Source: Lacisediminihabitans sp040549465
Lineage (GTDB): Bacteria > Actinomycetota > Actinomycetes > Actinomycetales > Microbacteriaceae
Assembly: GCF_040549465.1 (NCBI RefSeq)
Contig: NZ_JBEPTL010000008.1
Span: 1-64,000 of the forward strand
Direction of reading: 5' to 3'
DNA: 64,000 nucleotides
Position numbers and translations under genes: made by a program. The notes beneath the pieces were generated by a model. It searched no databases, was not told the origin of the DNA, and saw only the letters and a program-made list of their open reading frames with translations. Below are positions 33,172 to 42,030 of this stretch, piece by piece (the stretch's first letter is position 1; every line of letters starts with the position of its first letter).

Positions 33172-34125
33172 CTACTGGACAACGTCGAATCCGTCCCCGG
33201 TGAGCTGCACGAAACGATCCTCGAGGCTCGGCTGCTGCACCGAGAAGCCACGCACGCGTACGCCTCCGCCGACGAGCGCCGCGACGATGGTGTCGGGTTC
33301 TGCCGAGTGATCATGGAGGGTCGCGGTGACGAGGGTGGAGTCATCCGCCGCCTGCTGCGCCGACAACCCGAGACCTGACAGCACACCGACGGCGAGGCCG
33401 GCATCCGGGGTGAGCAGTCGCAGTTCCGGCAAGCCGACCTCGCGCAGTTCGTTGAGGGTGCCCTGCGCGACCAGTCGTCCCGCGCTCATGACGGCGGCGT
33501 GCGTGCAGACCTGCTCGATCTCCGCCAGCAGGTGGCTGGAGACGAAGATCGTCGTGCCCTCGGCGGCCAGTGAGCGAATGAGGTTGCGCACCTCGCGCGT
33601 GCCCTGCGGGTCGAGTCCGTTGGTCGGCTCATCGAGCGCCAGAAGTTCGCGCGGCGTGAGCAGGGCGTTGGCAATGCCGAGACGCTGCTTCATGCCCAGC
33701 GAATAGGCGTGCACCTTCTTGCGGGCGGCGTGGGTGAGCCCGACGCGCTCGAGCGCCCGCTCGACCCTCGCACCGCGGGTGGCGGATGGCGCGTACCGGT
33801 CAGCGGTGTCGAGCCTCCGCAGGTTCGCCTCCCCGGACAGGTAGGGATAGAAACCCGGTCCCTCCACGAGCGCACCCACTCGTGGCAGGACAGCGCGCAA
33901 CTCCCCCGGCATGTCACGGCCAAGCAGGCGGATCGTGCCGCTGGTGGGAGTGGCGAGTCCCAGCATCATGCGGATCGTGGTGGTCTTGCCAGAACCGTTC
34001 GGGCCGAGGAATCCGAATACGGAGCCCCTCGGCACCGTGATGTCGATATCTTCCACCGCCGCATGGCTGCCGAAACGCTTGGTCAGCCCACGCGTCTCGA
34101 TGGCCGACGCGGCATCATCGGTCAC
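33172..34125 (-). CDS. ABC transporter ATP-binding protein
   Basis: This is a 317-residue ATPase with Walker A (GPNGSGKTTT), a signature given as YSLGMKQRLG, Walker B (LLALDEPTNGLD) and the H-loop SSHLLAE. A C-terminal extension of about 80 residues is typical of CcmA/bacitracin-exporter-type subunits. The GTG start at 34125 is the one that keeps the usual distance to the Walker motif. It is 13 bp downstream of the LolA-like gene and is followed by the permease, making a three-gene operon. Confidence 0.9.
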   Translation of the reverse strand: MTDDAASAIETRGLTKRFGSHAAVEDIDITVPRGSVFGFLGPNGSGKTTTIRMMLGLATPTSGTIRLLGRDMPGELRAVLPRVGALVEGPGFYPYLSGEANLRRLDTADRYAPSATRGARVERALERVGLTHAARKKVHAYSLGMKQRLGIANALLTPRELLALDEPTNGLDPQGTREVRNLIRSLAAEGTTIFVSSHLLAEIEQVCTHAAVMSAGRLVAQGTLNELREVGLPELRLLTPDAGLAVGVLSGLGLSAQQAADDSTLVTATLHDHSAEPDTIVAALVGGGVRVRGFSVQQPSLEDRFVQLTGDGFDVVQ

Positions 34126-34138
34126 AGTTCGTCGGTGT

Positions 34139-35197
34139 CTACTTGGCCGCTGCGACGGCTTCGAGTCGAGCGGCGGGAACCGATCCTGCGAACACCCGTC
34201 CGTCACTCGCGAAGTAGACGTTCACCAGCGCGGTGTGCAGCAGGCGACCACCGGCGGTGGCCGTAGTGAGCTGGGCGAACATCGATGAACTCGTGAGCTT
34301 GGTGATCTCGGTGGATGCGGGCACCGCGAGCACAGCGTCCCATCCCGTACCGACCACGCCGTGCTGCGGGGCGGAACCCGTCGGCTTCTTCAGCTCACTC
34401 TGCTGCGGAACAGCCTGCTGTTTCACCGTGACGCCCTTCGGTGGCGTGAAGTCGAAGAGATTGGCGGATGGCGCCTGAAGGGTCAGCGCGGAAAAGGCGA
34501 GGCTGAACGCGGCATCCTTCTGTCCACGGGCGAACAGGTCGATGCTCAAAGGAAGACCGGTCTGCGAGTCGACGGCGATCGACACCGACGAGATGAGGGT
34601 GTCGGATGCACGCGGCTTGAGCACGAGGTCATACGCGGTGCGGCCAGCGATCCTGGCATCGGGGCCGACGCTGACTGTGGTGGACGAATCGACGGCGGCG
34701 AGGAAGCGCTTCGCCAACTCACCAGGAGTCTGTTCGGTGCCGGGGGTTGCGGCGCCGGGCTTCGATCCCTGGTGTGCCGGGAGCGTCGCGTGGGTGGCCG
34801 TCTTGGCGCTGGAGTCGTAAAGCCAGACATCGCTGCCGTTCTTGATAACGTCGCGCTCAGCAAGCTTGTCCATGATCTGGAATCGCGTCTTCGTCGCGCC
34901 GTCGACATACACCCGAGCGGTGTACGAGCCGACGAGCACACTGAGTGCGGACGAGGCGGAGGAACTCGATCCGGCCCCGGTCGACGGCAGTTCGGGGAGG
35001 CCGAGCTTCGACGACTGTTCGAGGGTACCGGAGAAGTCCTTGACGGAACTCTGGCCGACCAGTTCGAGCACCTGCTGCGGAGTCTTGGTCGGCAGGTTGG
35101 CTGCGGCATTTGCGGCCACGGGTACGGCGATCGCGACGGATGCGATGGCCACAGCTGCAACGACGGCTGGCACCCAGCGGACTACGGAACGATTCAT
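34139..35197 (-). CDS. Secreted LolA-like lipoprotein-carrier-fold protein
   Basis: This is a 352-residue exported protein with an N-terminal signal (MNRSVVRWVPAVVAAVAIAS, cleavage near ANAAAN). The mature part has the LolA/RseB-like antiparallel pattern (QVLELVGQSSVKDFSGTLEQSS, then YDLVLKPRASD). Gram-positive members of this fold bind hydrophobic ligands or act in envelope stress sensing. It is the first gene of an operon with an ABC exporter, suggesting that it hands over or senses the transported compound. The exact role is inferred. Confidence 0.82.
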   Translation of the reverse strand: MNRSVVRWVPAVVAAVAIASVAIAVPVAANAAANLPTKTPQQVLELVGQSSVKDFSGTLEQSSKLGLPELPSTGAGSSSSASSALSVLVGSYTARVYVDGATKTRFQIMDKLAERDVIKNGSDVWLYDSSAKTATHATLPAHQGSKPGAATPGTEQTPGELAKRFLAAVDSSTTVSVGPDARIAGRTAYDLVLKPRASDTLISSVSIAVDSQTGLPLSIDLFARGQKDAAFSLAFSALTLQAPSANLFDFTPPKGVTVKQQAVPQQSELKKPTGSAPQHGVVGTGWDAVLAVPASTEITKLTSSSMFAQLTTATAGGRLLHTALVNVYFASDGRVFAGSVPAARLEAVAAAK

Positions 35198-35343
35198 GAT
35201 TATTGGCCTCCAGCATCGCGACGAGGAACGCGATGGTGTGACGCTACGCCTCGATGCTCACAGTTTGCTGGACTTTCTGACACCGGATCACCGGGTGACC
35301 GCGAAGGGCTGATTTCGTCGGTCATCACGGGTATCTTCGTGCC

Positions 35344-35934
35344 ATGGCCACCGAGTCCATCACCACTCGCTCCGTCTCCGATGTGCCGTGGGCTGATGTC
35401 CGCGCTGTCTTCGGAACGCGCGGTGACCCTGCCGGGTGCTGGTGCCAGTTCTTCAAGATCGGCAGTGCCGAGTTCAGTGGCAGCCCAGCGCAACACCTGG
35501 AGGCGCTCCTCTGCAACCAGGTGAAAGACCAGGATGTTCCGCCGGGAGTGATCGCCTATCTCGATGGCAAGCCGGTCGGGTGGTGTGCGGTCGAGCCTCG
35601 TTCGAAGTATCCACGCATCCTGCGTTCGAAGGTGGTGACCGGCGGCAGCCAGGAGTCGCCAGAGGACGGCACGGTCTGGGCGGTCAGCTGCTTCGTCGTG
35701 CGCACGGGTTACCGTCGGCGTGGAGTGAGCGTCGAACTCCTGAATGCGGCCATCGCGCAGGCCAGGCGTCTTGGAGCTCGGGTGATCGAGGGCTACCCAA
35801 TCGACACCGCCGAGAGGAAGGCCAGTTCGGCGGACCTGTATCACGGCCCTCTCTCGCTCTTCCAGAATGCGGGCTTCGAGATCGTGTCTCGACCCTTGCA
35901 CGGCAGAGCCGTGGTCAGGATGGTCCTGGACTAG
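35344..35934 (+). CDS. GNAT-family N-acetyltransferase
   Basis: This is a 196-residue protein with the GNAT core. The acetyl-CoA-binding motif A is RTGYRRRGVSVELLNAAI. A first half containing AGCWCQFFK resembles the extended GNAT proteins of actinobacteria. The acceptor is not predictable. The gene is divergent from the LolA-like operon and convergent with a VOC gene 12 bp after its stop. Confidence 0.88.
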   Translation: MATESITTRSVSDVPWADVRAVFGTRGDPAGCWCQFFKIGSAEFSGSPAQHLEALLCNQVKDQDVPPGVIAYLDGKPVGWCAVEPRSKYPRILRSKVVTGGSQESPEDGTVWAVSCFVVRTGYRRRGVSVELLNAAIAQARRLGARVIEGYPIDTAERKASSADLYHGPLSLFQNAGFEIVSRPLHGRAVVRMVLD

Positions 35935-35946
35935 TTCGTTGTTCGG

Positions 35947-36381
35947 CTAAGGCAGTTCGCCGAGGCTCACGGTCCCGATTTCGTCGACGCGCCAGCCCGG
36001 GTTGTGCGCGATCTCCCAGATGATGCCGTTGGGGTCGCGGAAATGACCGTGGTACCCGCCAAAAGCAGCCGCCTGCGGCTCCTTGACGATCGTCGCCCCG
36101 GCAGTGATCGCCGCCGCGATGGCTTCATCGACGGCGGCCGGACCGTCGACATTGTGAGACAGCGTGATCCCGGAAATCGCCTCGGCCGACGCCACGCCGA
36201 GGTCCTCGCGGAACTTCTCTGCATCGAAGAGCCCGAGAACGAGTCCCGGTCCCACCTGGAAGAAGACGATCTCTCCCGGTACATCGAGGAGAGGTTGCCA
36301 ACCGAAGCCGTCCCGGTAGAAGGAGCGCGCGGCATCCAGGTCGGTGGTAGCGAAGGTAATAAAGTGAAGGCGAGGATCCAT
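35947..36381 (-). CDS. VOC-family (glyoxalase-like) protein
   Basis: This is a 144-residue single VOC fold, with two beta-alpha-beta-beta-beta modules beginning at LHFITFATTDLDAARSFYRD and ISLTLSHNVD-like GITLSHNVD. His at the start of module 1 and Glu near IIWEIAHNPG could be metal ligands. Members include glyoxalases, resistance proteins and isomerases; no specific function can be assigned. It stands alone on the minus strand. Confidence 0.86.
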   Translation of the reverse strand: MDPRLHFITFATTDLDAARSFYRDGFGWQPLLDVPGEIVFFQVGPGLVLGLFDAEKFREDLGVASAEAISGITLSHNVDGPAAVDEAIAAAITAGATIVKEPQAAAFGGYHGHFRDPNGIIWEIAHNPGWRVDEIGTVSLGELP

Positions 36382-36559
36382 TCGCGAAGTCTGGCAGCGG
36401 CACCCGGCACGATCAAGCGTCCCTAGAATCGATGGTCATGACTTCCACCATTCTGATTCGTGAGGAGCCTCCGGAATCGGATGTCGCCTTGGCCCTCGGA
36501 GCCGAACCAATGGATGACCTGGCCACTCCGCACGGCTTCGTCCTCGTCGCCGCGCTGAA

Positions 36560-36688
36560 TCACTTGTCGCCCGACTTCTCCGCCCTCGCCTCTTCCAGCT
36601 TCTCATGGGTTTTCTGGGATTTCGCGATCGTCTTCTGTTCCTTCTTCAGAATCTTCTTCGCCGCCTTGACCGGGTCGTTGTCGGCCAT
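36560..36688 (-). CDS. Small charged helical protein
   Basis: This is a 42-residue protein starting MADNDPVKAAKKILKK and consisting almost entirely of Lys, Glu, Ala and Gln, so a single long helix is likely. GAGGGG lies 6 bp before the ATG. It carries no signal or membrane segment. I do not recognise a named family. It could be a nucleic-acid- or ribosome-associated peptide, but this is speculation. Confidence 0.55.
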   Translation of the reverse strand: MADNDPVKAAKKILKKEQKTIAKSQKTHEKLEEARAEKSGDK

Positions 36689-36763
36689 ATCTGCCCCTCT
36701 GTTCAATGATGCTGCGAACGTTAGTCCGCCTCGACGGCTTCGTACAGTCACGCGCCACCAGAC

Positions 36764-37066
36764 TCAGGAAGCCGATCTGGCCTCTGGGGCAGACTGGCGT
36801 CGGCCGAGGAGACGCACCGACGTGGAGTCGCTGCGTTCGACTGTTGTTCTATCGCCGACGATCTCGACGATCGAGATGAGTGTCGTGGGGCCGACAAGCA
36901 GCAGGTCGACGCCGTTCTTATGCAGGAGCGGTACCAGTTCCGTCGCGCCTCTCGCGACTACCTCCGAGGCCCGCCTGGCGAAGATCTCCGCCATCGCCTC
37001 TGTTGCCGCGTAGTTGCGACCACCATGGCGGACCGTTCGCGTGTACATCGTCCGACGCCGACTCAT
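36764..37066 (-). CDS. Hypothetical protein
   Basis: This is a 100-residue protein. The start at 37066 is favoured because its ATG overlaps the upstream stop codon (ATGA), implying translational coupling. The composition is mixed, with a hydrophobic middle (ELVPLLHKNGVDLLLVGPTT) too short and charged to be a clear membrane span. No domain is recognised. It forms a two-gene unit with the 96-residue hypothetical gene upstream. Confidence 0.55.
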   Translation of the reverse strand: MSRRRTMYTRTVRHGGRNYAATEAMAEIFARRASEVVARGATELVPLLHKNGVDLLLVGPTTLISIVEIVGDRTTVERSDSTSVRLLGRRQSAPEARSAS

Positions 37067-37353
37067 CGCGCGGACCTGGTCCATGACAGCACGTGCTCTT
37101 CGGGGCGGACCTGCTTCGCCGATACTCCGGTGAAATGGGCCGTCGCTTCAGCCAGGGAGTCGAACACGAACCATTCGAAAGCCCGCCCGAGCTGAAACAC
37201 CTCATAGGCGCCGTTCTTCGACTCGATGAAACCGAGCACCCGCCGCGCGTCGTCGTTGGGCAGGCGTGAATCACAGACGCGCCATTCGCCATTCGACAGT
37301 GCGACGATCTCGATGGCATCAGCTGGCTGGCGGGTGCGAGTGGCCCTTTTCAT
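37063..37353 (-). CDS. Hypothetical protein
   Basis: This is a 96-residue protein with a strong GGGGAG ribosome site before the ATG at 37353. It has alternating hydrophobic strands (AIEIVALSNGEWRVCD, AYEVFQLGRAFEWFVFD), suggesting a small alpha/beta domain. I recognise no family. It is coupled by a 4-bp overlap to the hypothetical gene downstream. Confidence 0.6.
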   Translation of the reverse strand: MKRATRTRQPADAIEIVALSNGEWRVCDSRLPNDDARRVLGFIESKNGAYEVFQLGRAFEWFVFDSLAEATAHFTGVSAKQVRPEEHVLSWTRSAR

Positions 37354-37537
37354 CTGCTTCTCCCCTATGCAGTAAGTAAAACCCCGCAGGAAAGCTCTAG
37401 ACAAGGGATTGACTTTAACCGCTAGCGTGGATGCGCCTATCGTTCGACAACGATCATGGTCGAGGGGCACAATGAGAAGTCCCGGCGTAGGCACATTCGT
37501 CGGCGCACATTCAGCCCGCACTGTCGATTGAGGGTTC

Positions 37538-37855
37538 ATGGGTCACCTGGTTTATGGCATCTCGGCGGAACACATCGATCTCGACGACCGCACCCTTGCA
37601 CACATCCAGGCCGTGATCGCCAGCAAACTGCGGCGTAGCGAGAGTTTCTGGATCGAGTTCGTGCACGACGCGGGCAGAGGCGGCAGACGAGACGTGATCT
37701 GGGTCGACGACGCGATGCCGTTCGTCTTCCGTTACGGCTCTGCCGCGCATCCGAAGATCGACAGGAAGTCGCTGGATGATCTGCTCGGGCAGGCGAGCGA
37801 TCGCGGTCGCATGATTATCCGCTCTCACCCTCTCGGCCAGGAGAAACACACATGA
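37538..37855 (+). CDS. DUF7882-like small protein typical of Microbacteriaceae
   Basis: This is a 105-residue protein with the pattern MGHLVYG..., IDLDDRTLAHIQAVIASKLRR, SFWIEF. It resembles short proteins recurrent in Microbacteriaceae (DUF7882), some misnamed as DNA ligase. The function is unknown. Its stop overlaps the next ATG (ATGA), coupling it to the epimerase gene. It is the best taxonomic marker in the window. Confidence 0.75.
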   Translation: MGHLVYGISAEHIDLDDRTLAHIQAVIASKLRRSESFWIEFVHDAGRGGRRDVIWVDDAMPFVFRYGSAAHPKIDRKSLDDLLGQASDRGRMIIRSHPLGQEKHT

Positions 37856-38811
37856 AAATCGTCGTCATCGGTGCCACCGGACACATCGGCGGATACCTGG
37901 TTCCCCGGCTGGTGGCGGCAGGTCATGAGGTGGTGGCGATCAGTCGCGGCCTGCGAGCGCCCTACCGCCCACACCCAGCCTGGAACAGCGTCGAACGCAT
38001 CACCGCGGATCGCAGCGCAGAGGATGCCGCAGGCACCTTCGCGGCGCGCATCGCAGACCTGAACGCCGATGCGGTCGTCGACCTCGTCTGCTTTACCCGG
38101 TCGGCGGCGGAGCAACTCGTTGAGGCGCTGCGTGGACGCGTGGAGCTGCTGGTGAGCTGCGGCACGATCTGGGTGCACGGCACCGCGACCGAAGTGCCCA
38201 CCACCGAGGATGCGGCCCGCCGGCCGTGGGGTGAGTATGGCGTCGGCAAGGCGGAGATCGAAGAATTGCTGCTGCACGAGTCCCGGCGTGCCGGTGGCCT
38301 GCGTTCGGTGGTGCTGCATCCCGGTCACATCAGCGGCCCTGGCTGGAAGGTGATCAACCCGGCGGGCAACCTCGACCTCGACGTCTGGGAAAAACTGGCC
38401 ACGGGTCGGGAGGTGGTGTTGCCCAACTTCGGGTTGGAGACAGTGCACCACGTACATGCCGACGACGTGGCCCAGGCCTTCCAGCTGGCGATCGAGCGAC
38501 AGAGCGAAGCCGTCGGAAACAGCTTCCACGTGGTCTCCGACCGCGCGCTCACCCTCCGCGGTTTCGCGGAGGGTGTCGCGGGCTGGTTCGGACGGGAAGC
38601 CGCTCTGCGGTTCGTGCCTTTCGACGAGTTCCGAGACCAGACATCCGCCGAGTCAGCCGCAGCCACCCTGGACCACATCTCGCGCAGCCCGTCGGCGAGT
38701 ATCGATAAGGCTCGTCGGCTGCTCGGCTATTCACCGCGCTACACGTCGCTTGAGGCCGTCGCCGAAGCTGTGGAGTGGCTGCGACAGGATGGACAGCTCA
38801 CGCTGGCGTGA
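37852..38811 (+). CDS. NAD-dependent epimerase/dehydratase family protein
   Basis: This is a 319-residue extended SDR with the Rossmann motif GATGHIGGYLV at the N-terminus and a YGVGKAE segment offering the Tyr-x3-Lys pair. Family members act on nucleotide sugars or related diols. It overlaps the DUF7882-like gene upstream. It is followed by a monooxygenase-fold gene after 123 bp. Confidence 0.88.
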   Translation: MKIVVIGATGHIGGYLVPRLVAAGHEVVAISRGLRAPYRPHPAWNSVERITADRSAEDAAGTFAARIADLNADAVVDLVCFTRSAAEQLVEALRGRVELLVSCGTIWVHGTATEVPTTEDAARRPWGEYGVGKAEIEELLLHESRRAGGLRSVVLHPGHISGPGWKVINPAGNLDLDVWEKLATGREVVLPNFGLETVHHVHADDVAQAFQLAIERQSEAVGNSFHVVSDRALTLRGFAEGVAGWFGREAALRFVPFDEFRDQTSAESAAATLDHISRSPSASIDKARRLLGYSPRYTSLEAVAEAVEWLRQDGQLTLA

Positions 38812-38934
38812 TATTCCGGCTTCAGGGGCCGGGTGATCATCGTCGCGCTGCGGGGCGGACTGCCCGAAGCCAAACCATAAGAGATGCACCGCAAGATCAA
38901 TCATTTGCAACACCCACACGAATGGAGAACCATC

Positions 38935-39231
38935 ATGACCGTCAAACTCGGACTACTCGCCCTTCTCGAGGCCAAGCCCGGCAAAGGCGAGGAACTCGCC
39001 GCCTTCCTGGCAGCTGGCAGGGCTCTCGCTGTCGCCGAGGAGGGAACCGTCACCTGGTACGCCTTCAAATTGAGCGATACCAGCTACGGCATCTTCGACA
39101 CTTTCGAGACCGAGGATGCCCGCCAGGCCCACATCAACGGTGAAATTCCGAAAGCACTCGGCCAGGTCACACCCGAGTTGCTCGCGAAAGATCCCGACAT
39201 CCGTCCTATCGACATTCTCTCCGTCAAGTAG
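38935..39231 (+). CDS. Antibiotic-biosynthesis-monooxygenase-fold protein
   Basis: This is a 98-residue protein of the dimeric alpha/beta-barrel ABM family (KPGKGEELAAFLAAG, then VTWYAFKLSDTSYGIFDTFE). It is close in size to the YgiN-type quinol monooxygenases. The ATG at 38935 has TGGAGAA upstream. Proposed roles in the family range from cofactor-free oxidation of quinols to heme degradation. The specific role here is unknown. Confidence 0.83.
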   Translation: MTVKLGLLALLEAKPGKGEELAAFLAAGRALAVAEEGTVTWYAFKLSDTSYGIFDTFETEDARQAHINGEIPKALGQVTPELLAKDPDIRPIDILSVK

Positions 39232-39442
39232 GCGGCTGACGAGGAAGGCTTGCCTCAGCGTGTGGAGGCGTCTGAGACGCCGAGCTCGCGGGAGACCGCC
39301 GCCGCCGCCTCGAGCAGCATGAGGTGATTCCCGAGGACATCTTCCTCCCCGAGGTCTGGTGAGCAACGTCGACACGAATGTTCCCGTTCCCATCCTTGCT
39401 CGAGTCCGGTAAGCCTCACGCAGGCTCACGGACTCGCGCCTT

Positions 39443-40285
39443 TCACCGGTCGATTCCGGTCAGTCGGAGCGATGCCGCACGGTTCACGCAACGAACCCAG
39501 GCCCGACGCGCCGTCTCTTGTTGAGCGGCGATGGTGCCGACGACGCTGAACATACTCCGCCAGAGAGTCGGATCCAGCGATGCTTTCGGCGGATAGTAAG
39601 CAATGAACCAGCCATCGACGAGTTGGGCATCGGCCCGATGCTTCTGTGTGGTCAGTGCGGCGATGAGGCCGTCGGTATATATCGCGCGCACGCGGTCGGC
39701 GTCCCCGCGAGCGCACATGATCGTCGCTCGACCGAAAGGTTTGGCATCCAGAATGTTGATCCACGCGGCCGAGACGTCGAGCGGCGAGGGAATACTGCGC
39801 CCACTTCGAAACGATGCCGCGACGTGATTTTCAGGAAGCTGCACCGCGAGGTACCGGACAGTGATCCCGACGGTCGAGCGGTTACCGGAACGATCCTGGA
39901 ACACACCGCTTTCGGCGTTCACCCCATCCTGTGTCCCGCTCAGGTAGTCGGAAACGCGTCGAAAGGAGATCGTTCGTTGACCGAGCGGTCCGGGCGTTCG
40001 CTTCGGGTCTGCCAGCGGACGCACAGTGAAGCCGTTTGCACGCGCGAAAGTAATCCGGCGCGTGAAATGGCGCCAGGCCCGAGGTTGAACGACTCGTCGC
40101 CCGATGAGATATATCCCGACGGAGACGAGAGCTATCACTACCGTTGCTTGGACATCGATGAGAACGTCTTCAGCGCTCTCGCCCCTCGCCCATTGCACGA
40201 TGGTGGTGATGGCGAATATCAGGGTCAGCGCTCCGCCGCTTATCGCCGTCACAACGATCGCCGTGAGCTTCTGCTCGTGCGGCAT
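39443..40285 (-). CDS. Hypothetical membrane protein
   Basis: This is a 280-residue protein from the ATG at 40285; a start at 40333 is also possible, and neither has a clear ribosome site. Two N-terminal membrane segments (AIVVTAISGGALTLIFAITT and VVIALVSVGIYLIG) precede a soluble domain of about 220 residues without recognisable motifs. It stands alone. The region to its left (39232-39442) holds no gene. Confidence 0.65.
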   Translation of the reverse strand: MPHEQKLTAIVVTAISGGALTLIFAITTIVQWARGESAEDVLIDVQATVVIALVSVGIYLIGRRVVQPRAWRHFTRRITFARANGFTVRPLADPKRTPGPLGQRTISFRRVSDYLSGTQDGVNAESGVFQDRSGNRSTVGITVRYLAVQLPENHVAASFRSGRSIPSPLDVSAAWINILDAKPFGRATIMCARGDADRVRAIYTDGLIAALTTQKHRADAQLVDGWFIAYYPPKASLDPTLWRSMFSVVGTIAAQQETARRAWVRCVNRAASLRLTGIDR

Positions 40286-40484
40286 CGTCGAGGTCTTAGC
40301 GCCGAAACCGCCGGCGAGCACTTCCGCACGCAACGCCGCGACCCGTTGTTTGGGAAGCTTCGAGGTCAGGGGCGAAAGTCGACTTCATCCAGGTCCATCC
40401 CGACATGCTAGACGCAGCAGATCAGGCGACCGACCACGACCTTGTCCGGCGGAATCGGGACTCACGCGAGCGACGAGATTGTTG

Positions 40485-40513
40485 CTGGGGTACCTGGACT
40501 CGAACCAAGAACA
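40485..40513 (-). repeat. 3' fragment of tRNA-Asn, possible attachment-site remnant
   Basis: On the minus strand these 29 nt read as the T-arm (CTTGG, TTCGAGT, CCAGG), the 3' acceptor strand TACCCCA and a G discriminator, matching the end of an actinobacterial tRNA-Asn. The anticodon arm, D-arm and 5' acceptor strand are absent. Integrases commonly leave such 3'-end copies at island junctions. The redox/metal island begins to its right. Confidence 0.6.
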
Positions 40514-40964
40514 AAAGAAATATATGATTTCCCTTGACCTCAGCATCTAAAACTATTGATTTCTCGCTATTTAGAGGACACCGTCAAGGTCTAATTTACC
40601 ACTCGGTACTGAACGGTTCCGAGGGTTTCGGGCTGTTTCTGGCCACCGTCAGAGGTTCTTGGCCACACGTCGCCTGGAACCGTTGTCGAACTCGAAACCC
40701 TCTGCTATCTGCACAAAGAGATGACAACCAGTCCGCCAGAGCACAAATCGCCAACGGCGGGATTGTGGCATCCAACGAGTGAGCGGTCACAGCCGACTGA
40801 TTGTCAGCATCGGAAGCACAGAAGTCCCCATCGGTTGTCATCAGCGTTCCGAAATCCGACGGGGAGAGGCTGATTTCAATACCGTGCCATTTTTACAGAT
40901 ACATGAAATCCCCACAGGGCGACCGCGGGCTGGCGAACCGGATAGACACCTGTCTGCTTCGTAT
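40514..40964. other. Gene-free junction stretch
   Basis: No convincing coding frame is present. A 10-bp inverted repeat (GAGGGTTTCG at 40621, CGAAACCCTC at 40693) is visible, with AT content clearly higher just right of the tRNA fragment than in neighbouring genes. I see no integrase. The stretch probably belongs to an island boundary. Confidence 0.4.
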
Positions 40965-41801
40965 CTAATTCGCGTTCGCCTTCAACCACGCGAATGGATC
41001 CACAAATGTTCCTTGGATCGAAATACCAAGGTGGAGGTGAGCGCCTGTGGAGGCACCGGTGTTCCCCACCAATCCGAGAGTCTGGGCCACGGTGACGATC
41101 TGGCCGACCTTCACGGTCGGCGAGCCGGCGATCATGTGGGCATAGGTACTCTGCACATTTTGCCCGTTCACCACGTGGTCGACTACAACATGAGTGCCGT
41201 ACCCGCCACGGTCTGCAACTACCGCGCTCACGATGCCAGGGGCAATGGCACCAATGGCAGCGCCGCCTCCAGGCAGAAAGTCGACCCCATCATGAAAGGA
41301 CGAGCAAGCACCACATGGCGCGATACGCGGTCCGAATCCACTGGCAATTGGAACGTAGCTGGGAAACGGCCACTGAATCGTCCCCGCCGGATTATTCGTG
41401 TAAAGGAAGGCGCCAACGGAACGAAAGCTCCGAACTGGCTTGGCCGTAGGAGGAGGCAATGTCACCGAATAACCGTCACGGCCGAGCGGTCCCGAGGTGG
41501 AGATTGCGACTGCCGCAACGGCTCTAAAGGACTGTGAACTCGTTTGACTGTCTTGGCTGGCTGACGTTGCGGGAGGGACCTTGTAAACGGCCGCAGCAGG
41601 CAACGAGGTTGACACGATTAGCGCGGAAACTCCCAGTACGGCCGCTACTGCGGTGAGCTTCGAGGTCGCGCTGCGGATAATCGATCGATGAAGCCCAAGA
41701 CTTGCCGTCGATCTTTCGGCATGCCGAGACTGTCGTCGCGTCAAGGATCGCATCTCGCCCGTAGGAGCCGACGGTATTACTCGGGGGTGTTTATATGTCA
41801 T
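40965..41801 (-). CDS. Secreted M23-family metallopeptidase
   Basis: This is a 278-residue exported protein. A long positively charged N-terminus and hydrophobic segment (KLTAVAAVLGVSALIVSTSLPAAA) lead to a C-terminal LytM/M23 domain, with zinc ligands H-x3-D in SFHDGVDF and HLH in GAHLHLGI. M23 enzymes cut peptidoglycan cross-links. It is about 730 bp from the oxidase fragment downstream of the metal operon and may be transcribed alone. The start is uncertain; an internal ATG at 41753 is possible. Confidence 0.88.
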   Translation of the reverse strand: MTYKHPRVIPSAPTGEMRSLTRRQSRHAERSTASLGLHRSIIRSATSKLTAVAAVLGVSALIVSTSLPAAAVYKVPPATSASQDSQTSSQSFRAVAAVAISTSGPLGRDGYSVTLPPPTAKPVRSFRSVGAFLYTNNPAGTIQWPFPSYVPIASGFGPRIAPCGACSSFHDGVDFLPGGGAAIGAIAPGIVSAVVADRGGYGTHVVVDHVVNGQNVQSTYAHMIAGSPTVKVGQIVTVAQTLGLVGNTGASTGAHLHLGISIQGTFVDPFAWLKANAN

Positions 41802-42030
41802 AGATATTTTGTGGTTCCACCATTAAAGGTTCTCTAGTTTGCACAACACCGATCGCGGTGGAGAAGGAAGGGCTCTTGTCGGGTGATCGGAACCGTCCCT
41901 ACAACCTCCATGGTATTGGATGCGACGGGAAAGTAACGAATTGGTAAACGCGCGCCCCTGCGAACTTGCGTGTGTACACGATTCGCGGCCCGAGGGGCCC
42001 TATCTCAAGCCGCGCAGAAGTCAACGTTCC

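Noticed and set aside
34361..35524. Plus-strand frame of 387 codons opposite the LolA-like gene
   Set aside because: It runs through two divergently arranged genes and their promoter gap; the product has no recognisable domain.
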